Assembly: GCA_035476575.1 (NCBI GenBank)
Contig: DATILL010000124.1
Span: 37,248 to 101,247 of the forward strand
Length of the DNA: 64,000 nucleotides
Origin: DATILL01 sp035476575
Lineage (GTDB): Bacteria; Actinomycetota; Actinomycetes; Mycobacteriales; JACQDL01
Direction of reading: 5' to 3'
Part shown: one piece after another, positions 46,809 to 55,169 of the stretch
Position numbering within the stretch: position 1 is the first letter of the stretch
How the letters are laid out: each line of letters opens with the position of its first letter
Notes under the pieces: generated by a model
Seen by the model: the letters and a program-made list of their open reading frames with translations, nothing else
What the model was told of the DNA's origin: nothing
The model's database searches: none
Program-made: the position numbers and the translations under genes

Positions 46809-47135
46809 ATGCGGCGCCCGCAAGGTAGCTCGAGTCAGCCGAGCACATTCAGTCGCACGCCGGGATTCCGATCTGATCCGGTGATGTCCGATATCCTGTT
46901 CCCGGCGTCGTCGCTGCTGCCGCTGGCCGAGCGCGGTGACGGCGCCTACACGCCGGAGATTCATGTCCCAGGGCCGTTGCGACCGTTGTCCGCTTCGCTG
47001 GGAGTGGTTGTACCGATAGAAGCTGGCAAGCACGCGACAAAACGTTCGCGGGTGACCAAGGCAGTGCCGACCGAAGTGTCGGACGATGGCAATGTCGTTC
47101 CTGACACGCGGCACGAGGTCTACACGGATGACTGA
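46809..47135 (+). CDS. Putative graspetide/imiditide precursor peptide
   Basis: The 108-residue peptide has a perfect ribosome site (AAGGAGG, 6 bases). The leader contains 'SDILFPASSLLPLAERGDG' and 'LGVVVPIEAGKHATK'. The C-terminal core after GKH (residues 73-75) is rich in Thr/Ser and Asp/Glu: 'TKRSRVTKAVPTEVSDDG' and 'NVVPDTRHEVYTDD'. Targets of ATP-grasp peptide ligases of the SAV_5884 type share a GKH-T element and such a core. D93-G94 is the best place for an aspartimide. Its end overlaps the ligase start by 8 bases. Assignment rests on context and composition, not on a database match. Confidence 0.7.
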   Translation: MRRPQGSSSQPSTFSRTPGFRSDPVMSDILFPASSLLPLAERGDGAYTPEIHVPGPLRPLSASLGVVVPIEAGKHATKRSRVTKAVPTEVSDDGNVVPDTRHEVYTDD

Positions 47136-48123
47136 TCTCGTCGACGTCGGCTTGAGCGCCGCAGGTACCGTCCTTGTCGTCGCTGGCGCTGATGACGCTG
47201 CCACCGACGCGGTGATCCGCGAGCTGGACAGTCGTCCCGTGCGGGTCGCCCGTATGGATGTCGGCGATTTCCCCCTAGGGTTGACCCTGTCCGCCTCGAT
47301 GACTGCCGATGGCTGGGCAGGCAGTGCGGCGACGGCAGGTTCGGCCGTGGACTTGGCAGAGGTGCGGTCGGTCTATTATCAGCGGCCGACCCGGTTTAGT
47401 TTTCCAGCGACCATGTCGGACGGCGACAAGTTGTTCGCGGCGGCCGAGGCCCGGCTCGCGTTCGGCGGCGTGTTGATGAGCTTGCCGGTGCTGCTGGTCA
47501 ACCACCTTGGCCGGTCTGCGGCAGCCGAGTATAAGCCATTGCAACTACGCACGGCGAGCGACGTCGGCATGCGGGTGCCACGGACCCTTGTCACCAACGA
47601 CCATGACGCCGTGACGGACTTCGCGAGAGCCACCTCCGGCCCGGTCATCTGCAAGACATTGTCCTCGCTCGTACTCAACGAGGGAGCCGGCCCGCGCATC
47701 ACCTACACCACTCCGATCGACGCGACAGACATAGACCCGGCCGCGGTAGCGGCCACCGCTCACCTAGTGCAGCAATGGGTACCCAAAGCATACGACGTGC
47801 GGGTCACGATGGTCGGATGTCATTGCTTCGGCGTCGCGATCCATGCGAACAGCGAGCGAGCACACGTCGACTGGCGGGCGGACTACGATGCCGTCGCCTA
47901 CGAGGTTGTGGAGGTGCCCGCCGACGTCATCGCTGGAACATCCAACTACCTGGGCTGTCTCGGGCTGGCCTACGGCGCATTCGACTTCACCGTGGATCCT
48001 GACGGCTCCTGGTGGTTCTTGGAATGTAATCCGGAAGGCCGGTGGCTGTGGTTGCAGGAAGAAACGGGCCTGCCGATTGCCGCCGCTCTCGCTGACCTTC
48101 TCGCTGCCGGGCTCACGCGATGA
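47128..48123 (+). CDS. ATP-grasp ribosomal peptide maturase (graspetide ligase)
   Basis: The 331-residue ligase belongs to the MvdD/SAV_5884 type: an N-terminal domain ('TVLVVAGADDAATDAVIREL', 'EVRSVYYQRPTRFSFP'), a central 'PVLLVNHLGRSAAAEYKPLQ', 'PVICKTLSSLVLNEG' (nucleotide-binding lysine) and the C-terminal metal-binding 'WWFLECNPEGRWLWLQ' (E299, N301). Such enzymes activate Asp/Glu side chains by phosphorylation and join them to Ser/Thr or Lys side chains. ATG 47128 is chosen for its overlap with the precursor stop and the preceding GAGG. It overlaps the methyltransferase start as ATGA. Confidence 0.87.
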   Translation: MTDLVDVGLSAAGTVLVVAGADDAATDAVIRELDSRPVRVARMDVGDFPLGLTLSASMTADGWAGSAATAGSAVDLAEVRSVYYQRPTRFSFPATMSDGDKLFAAAEARLAFGGVLMSLPVLLVNHLGRSAAAEYKPLQLRTASDVGMRVPRTLVTNDHDAVTDFARATSGPVICKTLSSLVLNEGAGPRITYTTPIDATDIDPAAVAATAHLVQQWVPKAYDVRVTMVGCHCFGVAIHANSERAHVDWRADYDAVAYEVVEVPADVIAGTSNYLGCLGLAYGAFDFTVDPDGSWWFLECNPEGRWLWLQEETGLPIAAALADLLAAGLTR

Positions 48124-49283
48124 CCGACTGGCGGCCCAAGGCCGCGGACCTCGCCCATCAACTGTCCGCCGCCGGCCTGGTGGACGCACGCTGGAAAAAA
48201 GCGTTCCAGGAGACTCCCCGACATGTCTTCGTGCCTTTCTTTTACCGGTCCGGCACCCGGATCGACGGCTCTGACCCGGTGCAGGCCGCCGAGTGGCTCG
48301 GCTCCGTCTACAGCGACCAGACCTTGACCATCCAACACGGCCAGGTCCCCGGCGTGGACCAGCCATGGCCGACCAGCTCCTCTACCAAGCCGAGCCTCAT
48401 GGCACGAATGCTCGGGCTGCTCGACGTCACCGACCGCCACCGAGTCATGGAAGTCGGCACCGGCAGCGGCTATAACGCCGCGCTGCTCTGCCACCGGCTA
48501 GGCGACACCGCCGTAGCCAGCGTCGACATCCACCCCGAGCTCACCGCAGCCGCCCGCGACCGCCTGCGCCAACTCAACTACCAACCACACCTTGTTGCCG
48601 GCGACGGCACCCACGGAGCCCCCAACAACGCCCCGTACGACCGTATCGTCGCAACCTGCGCCGTGCCCGCCATTCCTGGCGCATGGATCACCCAACTGAA
48701 CACGGCCGGCATCATCGTGGCCGACGTGCGCGGTGACATCTCCAGCAGCCTCATCGCGCTACACAAGACCGATCCACATACCGTCGAAGGCCGGTTCCTG
48801 CCCATCTCCGGACACTTCATGTGGCTACGCTCCCACGTCGGCGACCCAGTACCAGACGGCCATGGCTTCACCACCTGCCTCGACCTGGCGGGGGCCGAGC
48901 AGGGAAACACCAGACTCAACCCCGCCCTGCTTGACAACTGGGACTTCCGGTTCATTCTGCAGCTCCATGACCCAGCTCTCCAGTCCGCCGGCCGCATCAC
49001 CCGCGACGGCATCGAGCTGTACAGCCTGATCTGCATAGACAGCTCTTGGGCCGAAATACACACCGCACCCGGCCCAAACGACTGCTACCCCATCATCCAA
49101 GGCGGACCGCGCCGCATCGTCGACAGCACCGAGTCCACCGCGCACGCATGGACCGAGCTCGGCCGACCCAGCCGCGACCGATATGGCCTTACCGCAACAA
49201 CAGACAAACAACACATCTGGCTCGACCACCCCGACTCCCCCCACTTCTGGCCACTCACCCCACCCCGCCAGCCATCCCGCTGA
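48120..49283 (+). CDS. PIMT-like methyltransferase of the ATP-grasp peptide system
   Basis: The 387-residue enzyme is a homologue of protein-L-isoaspartate O-methyltransferase: 'SDQTLTIQHGQVPGVDQPWP' (active-site region), 'SSTKPSLMARMLGLLDV', SAM motif 'VMEVGTGSGYNAALLCHRLG' and 'DIHPELTAAARDRLRQLNY'. A C-terminal extension of about 170 residues is specific to RiPP-linked members. In fuscimiditide-type clusters such enzymes methylate an Asp of the cross-linked peptide, which then closes to a stable aspartimide. It is third in the precursor-ligase-methyltransferase operon. Confidence 0.87.
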   Translation: MTDWRPKAADLAHQLSAAGLVDARWKKAFQETPRHVFVPFFYRSGTRIDGSDPVQAAEWLGSVYSDQTLTIQHGQVPGVDQPWPTSSSTKPSLMARMLGLLDVTDRHRVMEVGTGSGYNAALLCHRLGDTAVASVDIHPELTAAARDRLRQLNYQPHLVAGDGTHGAPNNAPYDRIVATCAVPAIPGAWITQLNTAGIIVADVRGDISSSLIALHKTDPHTVEGRFLPISGHFMWLRSHVGDPVPDGHGFTTCLDLAGAEQGNTRLNPALLDNWDFRFILQLHDPALQSAGRITRDGIELYSLICIDSSWAEIHTAPGPNDCYPIIQGGPRRIVDSTESTAHAWTELGRPSRDRYGLTATTDKQHIWLDHPDSPHFWPLTPPRQPSR

Positions 49284-49322
49284 CGAGGCACATTGGGCTG
49301 TGGACGGCCTCAGGACCTGTGG

Positions 49323-49439
49323 ATGACCCAGCCGGTGAACTACTCCGCTGTAGTTCACGTCATGCATGAGCCGGCGCTCGGCATCACCCCGACGCACCTG
49401 GCCGGGATCGTGGGCGAGGCGGTCGGGCCGTCAGGCTAA
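49323..49439 (+). CDS. Possible 38-residue peptide with internal hairpin
   Basis: ATG 49323 with AGGA nearby opens a frame 'TQPVNYSAVVHVMHEPALG' to '...VGEAVGPSG'. GTGAACTA and TAGTTCAC inside it (49335-49358) form an 8-bp hairpin with an 8-base loop, a possible terminator of the RiPP operon 50 bases after its last gene. Either the peptide or the hairpin reading may be correct; the hairpin is better supported. Confidence 0.3.
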   Translation: MTQPVNYSAVVHVMHEPALGITPTHLAGIVGEAVGPSG

Positions 49440-49796
49440 GGCGACGCCGAGCGCGGCGAGGGTGGCGAGCAGCTCGGGCCGGGGCAGCACCCGCACACGT
49501 CCCGGAACGCCGTAGCCAAGCTCATGCTTGTCATCGACGCTCCGATAGATCGGGTGCGGCCGTTCGCGGCCACGCCTCGCCTGCAACGACGACGGCCCAT
49601 GCACAGGCTCGGGATCGGCTGGACCACTCTCCGGTATACGACCCGGCGCCGTACTTGGCGGCGACCGCTTCCTCAGCTTGAGAGTGAACCCCACCCATTT
49701 GGTCAGCCGCGCATCCACCTCGACGGAGTGCCAGTCCACCCGCAACACCATGCCCAGAGCGATTAGCACAGTGACCGCAACCACGATGATGACCAT
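49431..49796 (-). CDS. Small membrane protein with a glgP-like tail
   Basis: The 121-residue protein begins with a membrane helix (VIIVVAVTVLIALGMVL), preceded by a strong GAGGAGGG ribosome site. A basic region follows (TKWVGFTLKLRKRS). Its last 30 residues ('VRVLPRPELLATLAALGVAL') nearly repeat the C-terminus of the GlgP encoded 630 bases away ('VRVLPRHELLATPAELGVVA'), and the DNA is alike over about 85 bases. The tail therefore comes from a partial duplication of the glgP 3' end. Function unknown. Confidence 0.55.
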   Translation of the reverse strand: MVIIVVAVTVLIALGMVLRVDWHSVEVDARLTKWVGFTLKLRKRSPPSTAPGRIPESGPADPEPVHGPSSLQARRGRERPHPIYRSVDDKHELGYGVPGRVRVLPRPELLATLAALGVALA

Positions 49797-49961
49797 CCGC
49801 CGACCCTCCTCACTCATTGGCCGAGTGAGGCGCAACAGTCTCAGCTCAGCCAACCCCCCCGGCCTTGCCGAGTCCGTCACCGACGCGGAAACTTCGGTAT
49901 TTCGTACTTACAGCTCACCTAAAAGGAAATGAACGGACTGACACCGACCCCGCTGACACGA

Positions 49962-50009
49962 GAAGATCACGGATCTCGTGGTGTCGTAACCACGAGATCC
50001 GTGATCTTC
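49962..50009. terminator. 20-bp perfect hairpin downstream of glgP
   Basis: GAAGATCACGGATCTCGTGG pairs exactly with its complement at 49990-50009 over an 8-base loop. It lies 51 bases past the glgP stop on the minus strand, before the small membrane protein gene. Confidence 0.75.
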
Positions 50010-50060
50010 GTGCGTAACGCGGCCGGGCCCGGTGCTGGCCGGGCCCGGCGTGGCGGCGAG

Positions 50061-52619
50061 TCAGGCCAGGGCGACGACGCCGAGCTCAGCGGGGGTGGCG
50101 AGCAGCTCGTGCCGGGGCAGCACCCGCACCGTGTAGCCGAACGGCCCGGTGATGTCCAGCGGCAGGGTGACCTCGAACCGCAGCGTCTCGGCGTCCCCCA
50201 CCGGGGTCATCGACACGGTCCGCACGTCGTGCAGGTGGTCCGCGTCGTCCACCCGGCCGTACGCCGCCTGCACGTCCACGTCGTCCGGCGACAGCCCGGC
50301 CAGCTCCACCTCGGCCCGCAGGGACAGGGTCGCGCCGAGCTCCGGGGTGTCACCCACCCCGGATGACTCCACGTGCACCACCCGCACGCCCGGCCAGGCA
50401 GCCAGCACCGAGGCGCGCCAGCCGGCCAGCTCCTTCGCTCCGGCATAGGAGTCGGCCGCCAGCCTGGCCGACGACGCCGCGGCCGGCGCGTACAGCGTCC
50501 GCACGTAGTCGCGCACCATCCGGGTGGCCAGCACCTTCGGCCCCAGCGACTTCAGCGTGTGCCGCACCATCTCCACCCAGCGGACCGGCACCCCGCCCGA
50601 ACTCCGGTCGTAGAACCGCTGCTTGACCTGGGTGTCGACCAGCTCGTAGAAGGCCGCCGCCTCCAGGTCGTCGCGCCGCTCGTGGTCGAAGATGCCATCC
50701 GCGGTCGGGATGGCCCAGCCGTTCCCGCCGTCGTACATCTCGTCCCACCAGCCGTCCCGGATGGACAGGTTCAGCCCGCCGTTCAGCGCCGCCTTCATCC
50801 CGGACGTGCCGCACGCCTCCAGCGGCCGCAGCGGGTTGTTCAGCCAGACGTCGCAGCCGACGTAGAGGTAACGGGCCATCCCGATGTCGTAGTCGGGCAG
50901 GAACGCGATCCGGTGCCGCACCGCCGGGTCGTCGGCGAACCGGACGACGTGCTGGATCAGCGCCTTGCCGCCGTCGTCGGCCGGGTGCGACTTGCCGGCG
51001 ATCACGATCTGCATCGGCCGCTCCTCGTCGAGCAGCAGCGCCCTGAGCCGGTCCGGGTCGCGCAGCATCAGGGTCAGCCGCTTGTACGACGGCACCCGCC
51101 GGGCGAAGCCGATGGTCAGCACGTCCGGGTCGAAGACGGTGCGGGTCCAGCCCAGCTCGGCGGTGCTCATCCCCCGCTGCAGGCAGGAGTCGTGCACCCG
51201 CCGCCGGACCTCCTCGACCAGCCGTTCGCGCAGGGTACGGCGGATCGACCAGATGGTGTGCGGGCTGAGCCGGTCGACCGTCTCCCAGCCACCGGCACCG
51301 GCCAACACGTCTGGGTCGACCTCCCGCTCGGCCAGCTCCAGGATCTCGCGGGCCATCCAGGTCGGCGCGTGCACCCCGTTGGTGATCGAGGTGATCGGCA
51401 CCTCGTCGATGTCGAAGCCCGGCCACATCCCACCGAACATCTCCCGGCTGACATGGCCGTGCAGCCGGCTCACGCCGTTGGCCCGCTGGCCGAGCCGCAG
51501 CCCCATGTGCGCCATGTTGAACATGGCCGGGTCGGCCTCGACGCCGAGCTCCAGGATGCGCTCCACCGGCGTGCCCGCCGACTCGTTCGAGCCGCCGAAG
51601 TACGTCGCCACCAGGTCCCGGCCGAACCGGTCGATGCCCGCCGGCACCGGCGTGTGGGTCGTGAACACCGTGCCCGCCCGCACCGCCTGCAGGGCCGCGT
51701 CGAACTCCAGCCCGCCGTCCTCGGCCAGCTCCCGGATCCGCTCCACGCCGAGAAAGCCGGCGTGGCCCTCGTTGGTGTGAAACACCTCCGGCTCGGGCGC
51801 GCCGGTCAGCCGGCAGTACACCCGGATCGCGCGCACCCCGCCGATGCCGAGCAGCATCTCCTGCTGCAGCCGGTGGTCGCCGCCGCCGCCGTACAGCCGG
51901 TCGGTGATCTGCCGCTCGGATGGCTCGTTCTCCTCCACGTCGGTGTCGAGCAGCAGCAGCGGGACCCGGCCAACCTGTGCCTTCCAGACCTGCGCGGCCA
52001 TCCGCCGGCCCTCGGGCAGCCCGACGCTGATCTGCACCGGCGCGCCGTCGGTGCCGCGCAGCAACGCCAGCGGCATGCCGTGCGGGTCCTGCGACAGGTA
52101 CCGCTCGAGCTGCCAGCCGTCCGGAGACAGCGACTGGCTGAAGTAGCCGGCCCGGTAGAGCAGGCCGACGCCGATGATCGGGACGCCGAGGTCGGAGGCT
52201 GCCTTGAGGTGGTCACCGGCCAGGATGCCGAGGCCACCGGAGTACTGCGGCAGGACCTCGGTGATGCCGAACTCCGGGGAGAAGTAGCCAATTGAGGCCG
52301 GCAGCCCGCCCGGACCGCCGGACGCGTGCTGGTACCACCGCGGCCCGGTGAGGTACTCCTCCAGCTCGTCGGCGGCGGTGGCGAGCCGGCGGCCGAAGCG
52401 CTTGTCCCGGGCCAGCGCGGCCAGCCGGCCGGCGGAGACCGCTCCGAGCAGCCGGACGGGGTCGTCGTTGCAGGTCCGCCACAGCTCCGGGTCGACGGCC
52501 TCGAACAGGTCAAGCGTCTCCGGATGCCAGGACCAGCGCAGGTTCATCACGAGCTCGCCCAGGGCCGCGAGCTCCGGGGGAAGGGTGGACCGGACGGTGA
52601 ATCGGCGCAGCGCTCTCAC
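50061..52619 (-). CDS. glgP: Alpha-glucan phosphorylase GlgP
   Basis: The 852-residue PLP enzyme releases glucose-1-phosphate from alpha-1,4-glucans. It belongs to the short actinobacterial/archaeal type: 'NLRWSWHPETLDLFE', 'YFSPEFGITEVLPQYSGGLG', 'FHTNEGHAGFLGVERIRELA', 'MPIQIV'-like 'MQIVIAGKSHPADDGGK', and the PLP region 'EACGTSGMKAALNGGLNLSI'. GTG 52619 (RALRRFTVRSTLP) is the usual start; the frame opens 8 codons earlier. It is divergent from glgE across one GGTNACC unit. It degrades the polymer made by the downstream genes. Confidence 0.93.
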   Translation of the reverse strand: MRALRRFTVRSTLPPELAALGELVMNLRWSWHPETLDLFEAVDPELWRTCNDDPVRLLGAVSAGRLAALARDKRFGRRLATAADELEEYLTGPRWYQHASGGPGGLPASIGYFSPEFGITEVLPQYSGGLGILAGDHLKAASDLGVPIIGVGLLYRAGYFSQSLSPDGWQLERYLSQDPHGMPLALLRGTDGAPVQISVGLPEGRRMAAQVWKAQVGRVPLLLLDTDVEENEPSERQITDRLYGGGGDHRLQQEMLLGIGGVRAIRVYCRLTGAPEPEVFHTNEGHAGFLGVERIRELAEDGGLEFDAALQAVRAGTVFTTHTPVPAGIDRFGRDLVATYFGGSNESAGTPVERILELGVEADPAMFNMAHMGLRLGQRANGVSRLHGHVSREMFGGMWPGFDIDEVPITSITNGVHAPTWMAREILELAEREVDPDVLAGAGGWETVDRLSPHTIWSIRRTLRERLVEEVRRRVHDSCLQRGMSTAELGWTRTVFDPDVLTIGFARRVPSYKRLTLMLRDPDRLRALLLDEERPMQIVIAGKSHPADDGGKALIQHVVRFADDPAVRHRIAFLPDYDIGMARYLYVGCDVWLNNPLRPLEACGTSGMKAALNGGLNLSIRDGWWDEMYDGGNGWAIPTADGIFDHERRDDLEAAAFYELVDTQVKQRFYDRSSGGVPVRWVEMVRHTLKSLGPKVLATRMVRDYVRTLYAPAAASSARLAADSYAGAKELAGWRASVLAAWPGVRVVHVESSGVGDTPELGATLSLRAEVELAGLSPDDVDVQAAYGRVDDADHLHDVRTVSMTPVGDAETLRFEVTLPLDITGPFGYTVRVLPRHELLATPAELGVVALA

Positions 52620-52676
52620 GCGAGAACAGTAGCGGTGCCGCACTGCTTACCACATCCACCGATTTCGGGTGACAAC

Positions 52677-52715
52677 CGTGTGGTGACCACTCGGCGTTGT
52701 GGTGACCTGTCGCTG
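52677..52715. repeat. GGTNACC repeat, single unit (copy e)
   Basis: GTGTGGTGACCACTCGGCGT and TGTGGTGACCTGTCG have cores at 52682 and 52701, again 19 apart. It stands in the divergent glgP/glgE gap, near both promoters. Confidence 0.85.
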
Positions 52716-52856
52716 ACCGGGGCAGATGCGCTATATCCGTCTTTCCCGGCGAGACTCGTTACAGCCGTGTCACGGAGCGGGTCCGCCACCGCATGAGGTG
52801 CCGACTGCCACTCGGTGTGACGATGCGCACCGGCCAGGACGCCGGTAGCGTTTTCG

Positions 52857-54830
52857 GTGATGACTGGACGGCTCGGACTCACAGACGTCTCCCCGGTGGT
52901 GTCGTGCGGGCGTTACCCGGCCCGCGCGGTCGTCGGGGAGCGGGTGCCGATCGCCGCGACGGTCTTCCGTGAGGGTCACGACGCGGTGGCGGCGAGCGTC
53001 TCCTGGCGGGCACCGGACGGCATGAGCGCGCCGTTCACCCGGATGACCCCCGGTACGCCGGGCACCGACCGCTGGCACGTCACGATCACCCCGGACGCGG
53101 TGGGGATGTGGTCGTTCGTGGTCGAGGCGTGGGGCGACCCGCTGGCGACCTGGTGGCATACCATCGAGGTCAAGCTGGAGGCCGGCCAGGGGCTCGCGGA
53201 CCTGGCCAACGACCTCGAGTCCGGCGCGCGGCTGCTGGAGCGGGCCGCCCAGGCCGTGCCGGCGGAGCGCCGCGATGAGCTGCTCGCCGCGGCCGGGATG
53301 CTGCGCGACGGCAGCCTGGACCTGGCCCACCGGGTCGCCCCGGCGCTGAACGCCGGCCTGCGCCAGCTTCTGTACGACCACCCGCTGCGCGAGCTCATCA
53401 CCCGGTCCCGCCGGTACGAGCTGTGGGTGGACCGCCAGCGGGCGCTGTACGGCGCGTGGTACGAGCTGTTCCCGCGCTCCACCGGCGGGGTGGACGCCGC
53501 CGGCCGGCCGGTGCATGGCACCTTCGCCACCGCGGCCAAGGAGCTGCCCCGGGTCGCCGAGATGGGCTTCGACGTGGTGTACCTGCCACCGGTCCACCCG
53601 ATCGGCCGGGTCAACCGCAAGGGGAGGAACAACGCCCTGGTCGCCGGCCCGGACGACGTCGGCTCACCGTGGGCGATCGGCGCCGCCGAGGGCGGGCACG
53701 ACGCCGTCCACCCCGACCTCGGCACCATCGACGACTTCGACGACCTGGTGACCACCGCCCGCGAGCTGGGCCTGGAGGTCGCGCTGGACCTGGCGCTGCA
53801 GTGCGCGCCGGACCACCCGTGGGTCAGGTACCACCCCGAGTGGTTCACGACCAACCCGGACGGCTCGATCGCCTACGCCGAGAACCCGCCGAAGCGGTAC
53901 CAGGACATCTACCCGATCAACTTCGACATCGAGCCGAGCGGGCTCTACGCCGAGATCTACCGGATGGTCAAGTACTGGGTCGACCACGGCGTGAAGATCT
54001 TCCGGGTGGACAACCCGCACACCAAGCCGCTGAACTTCTGGCACTGGCTGGTCTGCCGGGTCAAGCAGCGGGACCCGGACGTGCTGTTCCTGGCCGAGGC
54101 GTTCACCAAGCCAGCCATGATGCACACCCTGGCCAAGATCGGCTTCACCCAGTCCTACACCTACTTCACCTGGCGCACCGCGAAGTGGGAGCTGGAGGAG
54201 TACGTCCGCGAGCTGGTGGCCGCGGTCGACTACATGCGCCCGAACTTCTTCGTCAACACCCCGGACATCCTGCACGAAAGCCTGCAGCACGGCGGCCCGC
54301 CGATGTTCAAGATCCGGGCAGTGCTGGCCAGCATGCTCTCCCCCAGCTACGGCGTGTACTCCGGCTACGAGCTGTACGAGCACCTTCCCCGCGAGCCGGG
54401 CAGCGAGGAGTACCTGGACTCGGAGAAGTACCAGCTCCGCCCGCGTGACTTCGCCGCGGCCGAGCGCGCCGGCCGCAGCCTGGCGCCGTACCTCGCGACG
54501 CTGAACGACATCCGCCGCCGGCACCCCGCCCTGCATCAGCTCCGCAACCTGCGGCTGCACCACGTTGACGGCGACGCGATCATGTGCTGGTCCAAGCACG
54601 ACCCGGTGACCGGCGACACGGTGCTCGTGCTGGTCACGCTCGACCCGCACGAGCCGCGGGAGGCGATGACCGACCTCGGCCTGCCCAGCCTCGGCCTGGA
54701 CCGGCACGACCGGTTCGAGGTGTACGACGAGCTGACCGGGGCACGCTACGAGTGGGGCACGCACAACTACGTCCGGCTCGACCCGCACACCGAGCCGGCA
54801 CACATCTTTGCGGTCCGGAGGCTGGCCTAA
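52857..54830 (+). CDS. glgE: Alpha-1,4-glucan:maltose-1-phosphate maltosyltransferase GlgE
   Basis: The 657-residue GH13_3 enzyme extends alpha-glucan with maltose from maltose-1-phosphate. The catalytic residues are the nucleophile D385 in 'FRVDNPHTKPLNFW', acid/base E414 in 'VLFLAEAFTKP' and D470 in 'NTPDILHE', matching D394/E423/D480 of the Streptomyces enzyme by position. The N-terminal beta domain ('RYPARAVVGERVPIAATVFR') and the dimer domain are present, so it is full length. GTG 52857 or ATG 52860 may be used. It is the first gene of glgE-treS-mak-glgB. Confidence 0.96.
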   Translation: MMTGRLGLTDVSPVVSCGRYPARAVVGERVPIAATVFREGHDAVAASVSWRAPDGMSAPFTRMTPGTPGTDRWHVTITPDAVGMWSFVVEAWGDPLATWWHTIEVKLEAGQGLADLANDLESGARLLERAAQAVPAERRDELLAAAGMLRDGSLDLAHRVAPALNAGLRQLLYDHPLRELITRSRRYELWVDRQRALYGAWYELFPRSTGGVDAAGRPVHGTFATAAKELPRVAEMGFDVVYLPPVHPIGRVNRKGRNNALVAGPDDVGSPWAIGAAEGGHDAVHPDLGTIDDFDDLVTTARELGLEVALDLALQCAPDHPWVRYHPEWFTTNPDGSIAYAENPPKRYQDIYPINFDIEPSGLYAEIYRMVKYWVDHGVKIFRVDNPHTKPLNFWHWLVCRVKQRDPDVLFLAEAFTKPAMMHTLAKIGFTQSYTYFTWRTAKWELEEYVRELVAAVDYMRPNFFVNTPDILHESLQHGGPPMFKIRAVLASMLSPSYGVYSGYELYEHLPREPGSEEYLDSEKYQLRPRDFAAAERAGRSLAPYLATLNDIRRRHPALHQLRNLRLHHVDGDAIMCWSKHDPVTGDTVLVLVTLDPHEPREAMTDLGLPSLGLDRHDRFEVYDELTGARYEWGTHNYVRLDPHTEPAHIFAVRRLA

Positions 54831-54891
54831 CGACCTGGGTCGGGTTGTCGGCGGCCACGCCTGTCCTCGGTTTGGTCGAAGGGAGGCACAC

Positions 54892-54987
54892 ATGGGTGGC
54901 AAGGCGCACGCCGAGGTCGAGGCCGTCGTGTCGCCCTCGGGCGATCTGGTGACCCATCTCGCTCGGGTACGGCGTGAGGCCGGATGA
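54892..54987 (+). CDS. Possible small peptide between glgE and treS
   Basis: A 31-residue frame ('GGKAHAEVEAVVSPSGDLVT' then HLARVRREAG) follows a very good ribosome site (GGGAGG, 5 bases before ATG). The composition fits coding DNA. No family is known. It may be a leader peptide or a remnant of an alpha-glucan gene. Confidence 0.4.
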   Translation: MGGKAHAEVEAVVSPSGDLVTHLARVRREAG

Positions 54988-55069
54988 TCGCCGCGACGGG
55001 CCGGGGCGGCAGGCGCATGAGTGGCCCCGCGTCAGCTCTCCCTTTAGTTGCTCTTGCTTGACCCCAGCA

Positions 55070-55140
55070 CGCAAGTTCCCCAACTTGCGATGGGCATACG
55101 CGTGCCAGGCGCATAACTTCCACAAACTTGCGGCATCCCA
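55070..55140. repeat. AACTTGCG hairpin and repeat before treS
   Basis: CGCAAGTTCCCCAACTTGCG (55070-55089) is an 8-bp perfect hairpin with a 4-base loop. A second, imperfect copy (CATAACTTCCACAAACTTGC) lies 30 bases further on. The motif recalls the repeat at 35.5 kb. It is located 30-100 bases before treS, where a promoter or operator is expected. Confidence 0.65.
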
Positions 55141-55169
55141 CGCGGCGCAGACCCGAGGAGGGTGGCCCA

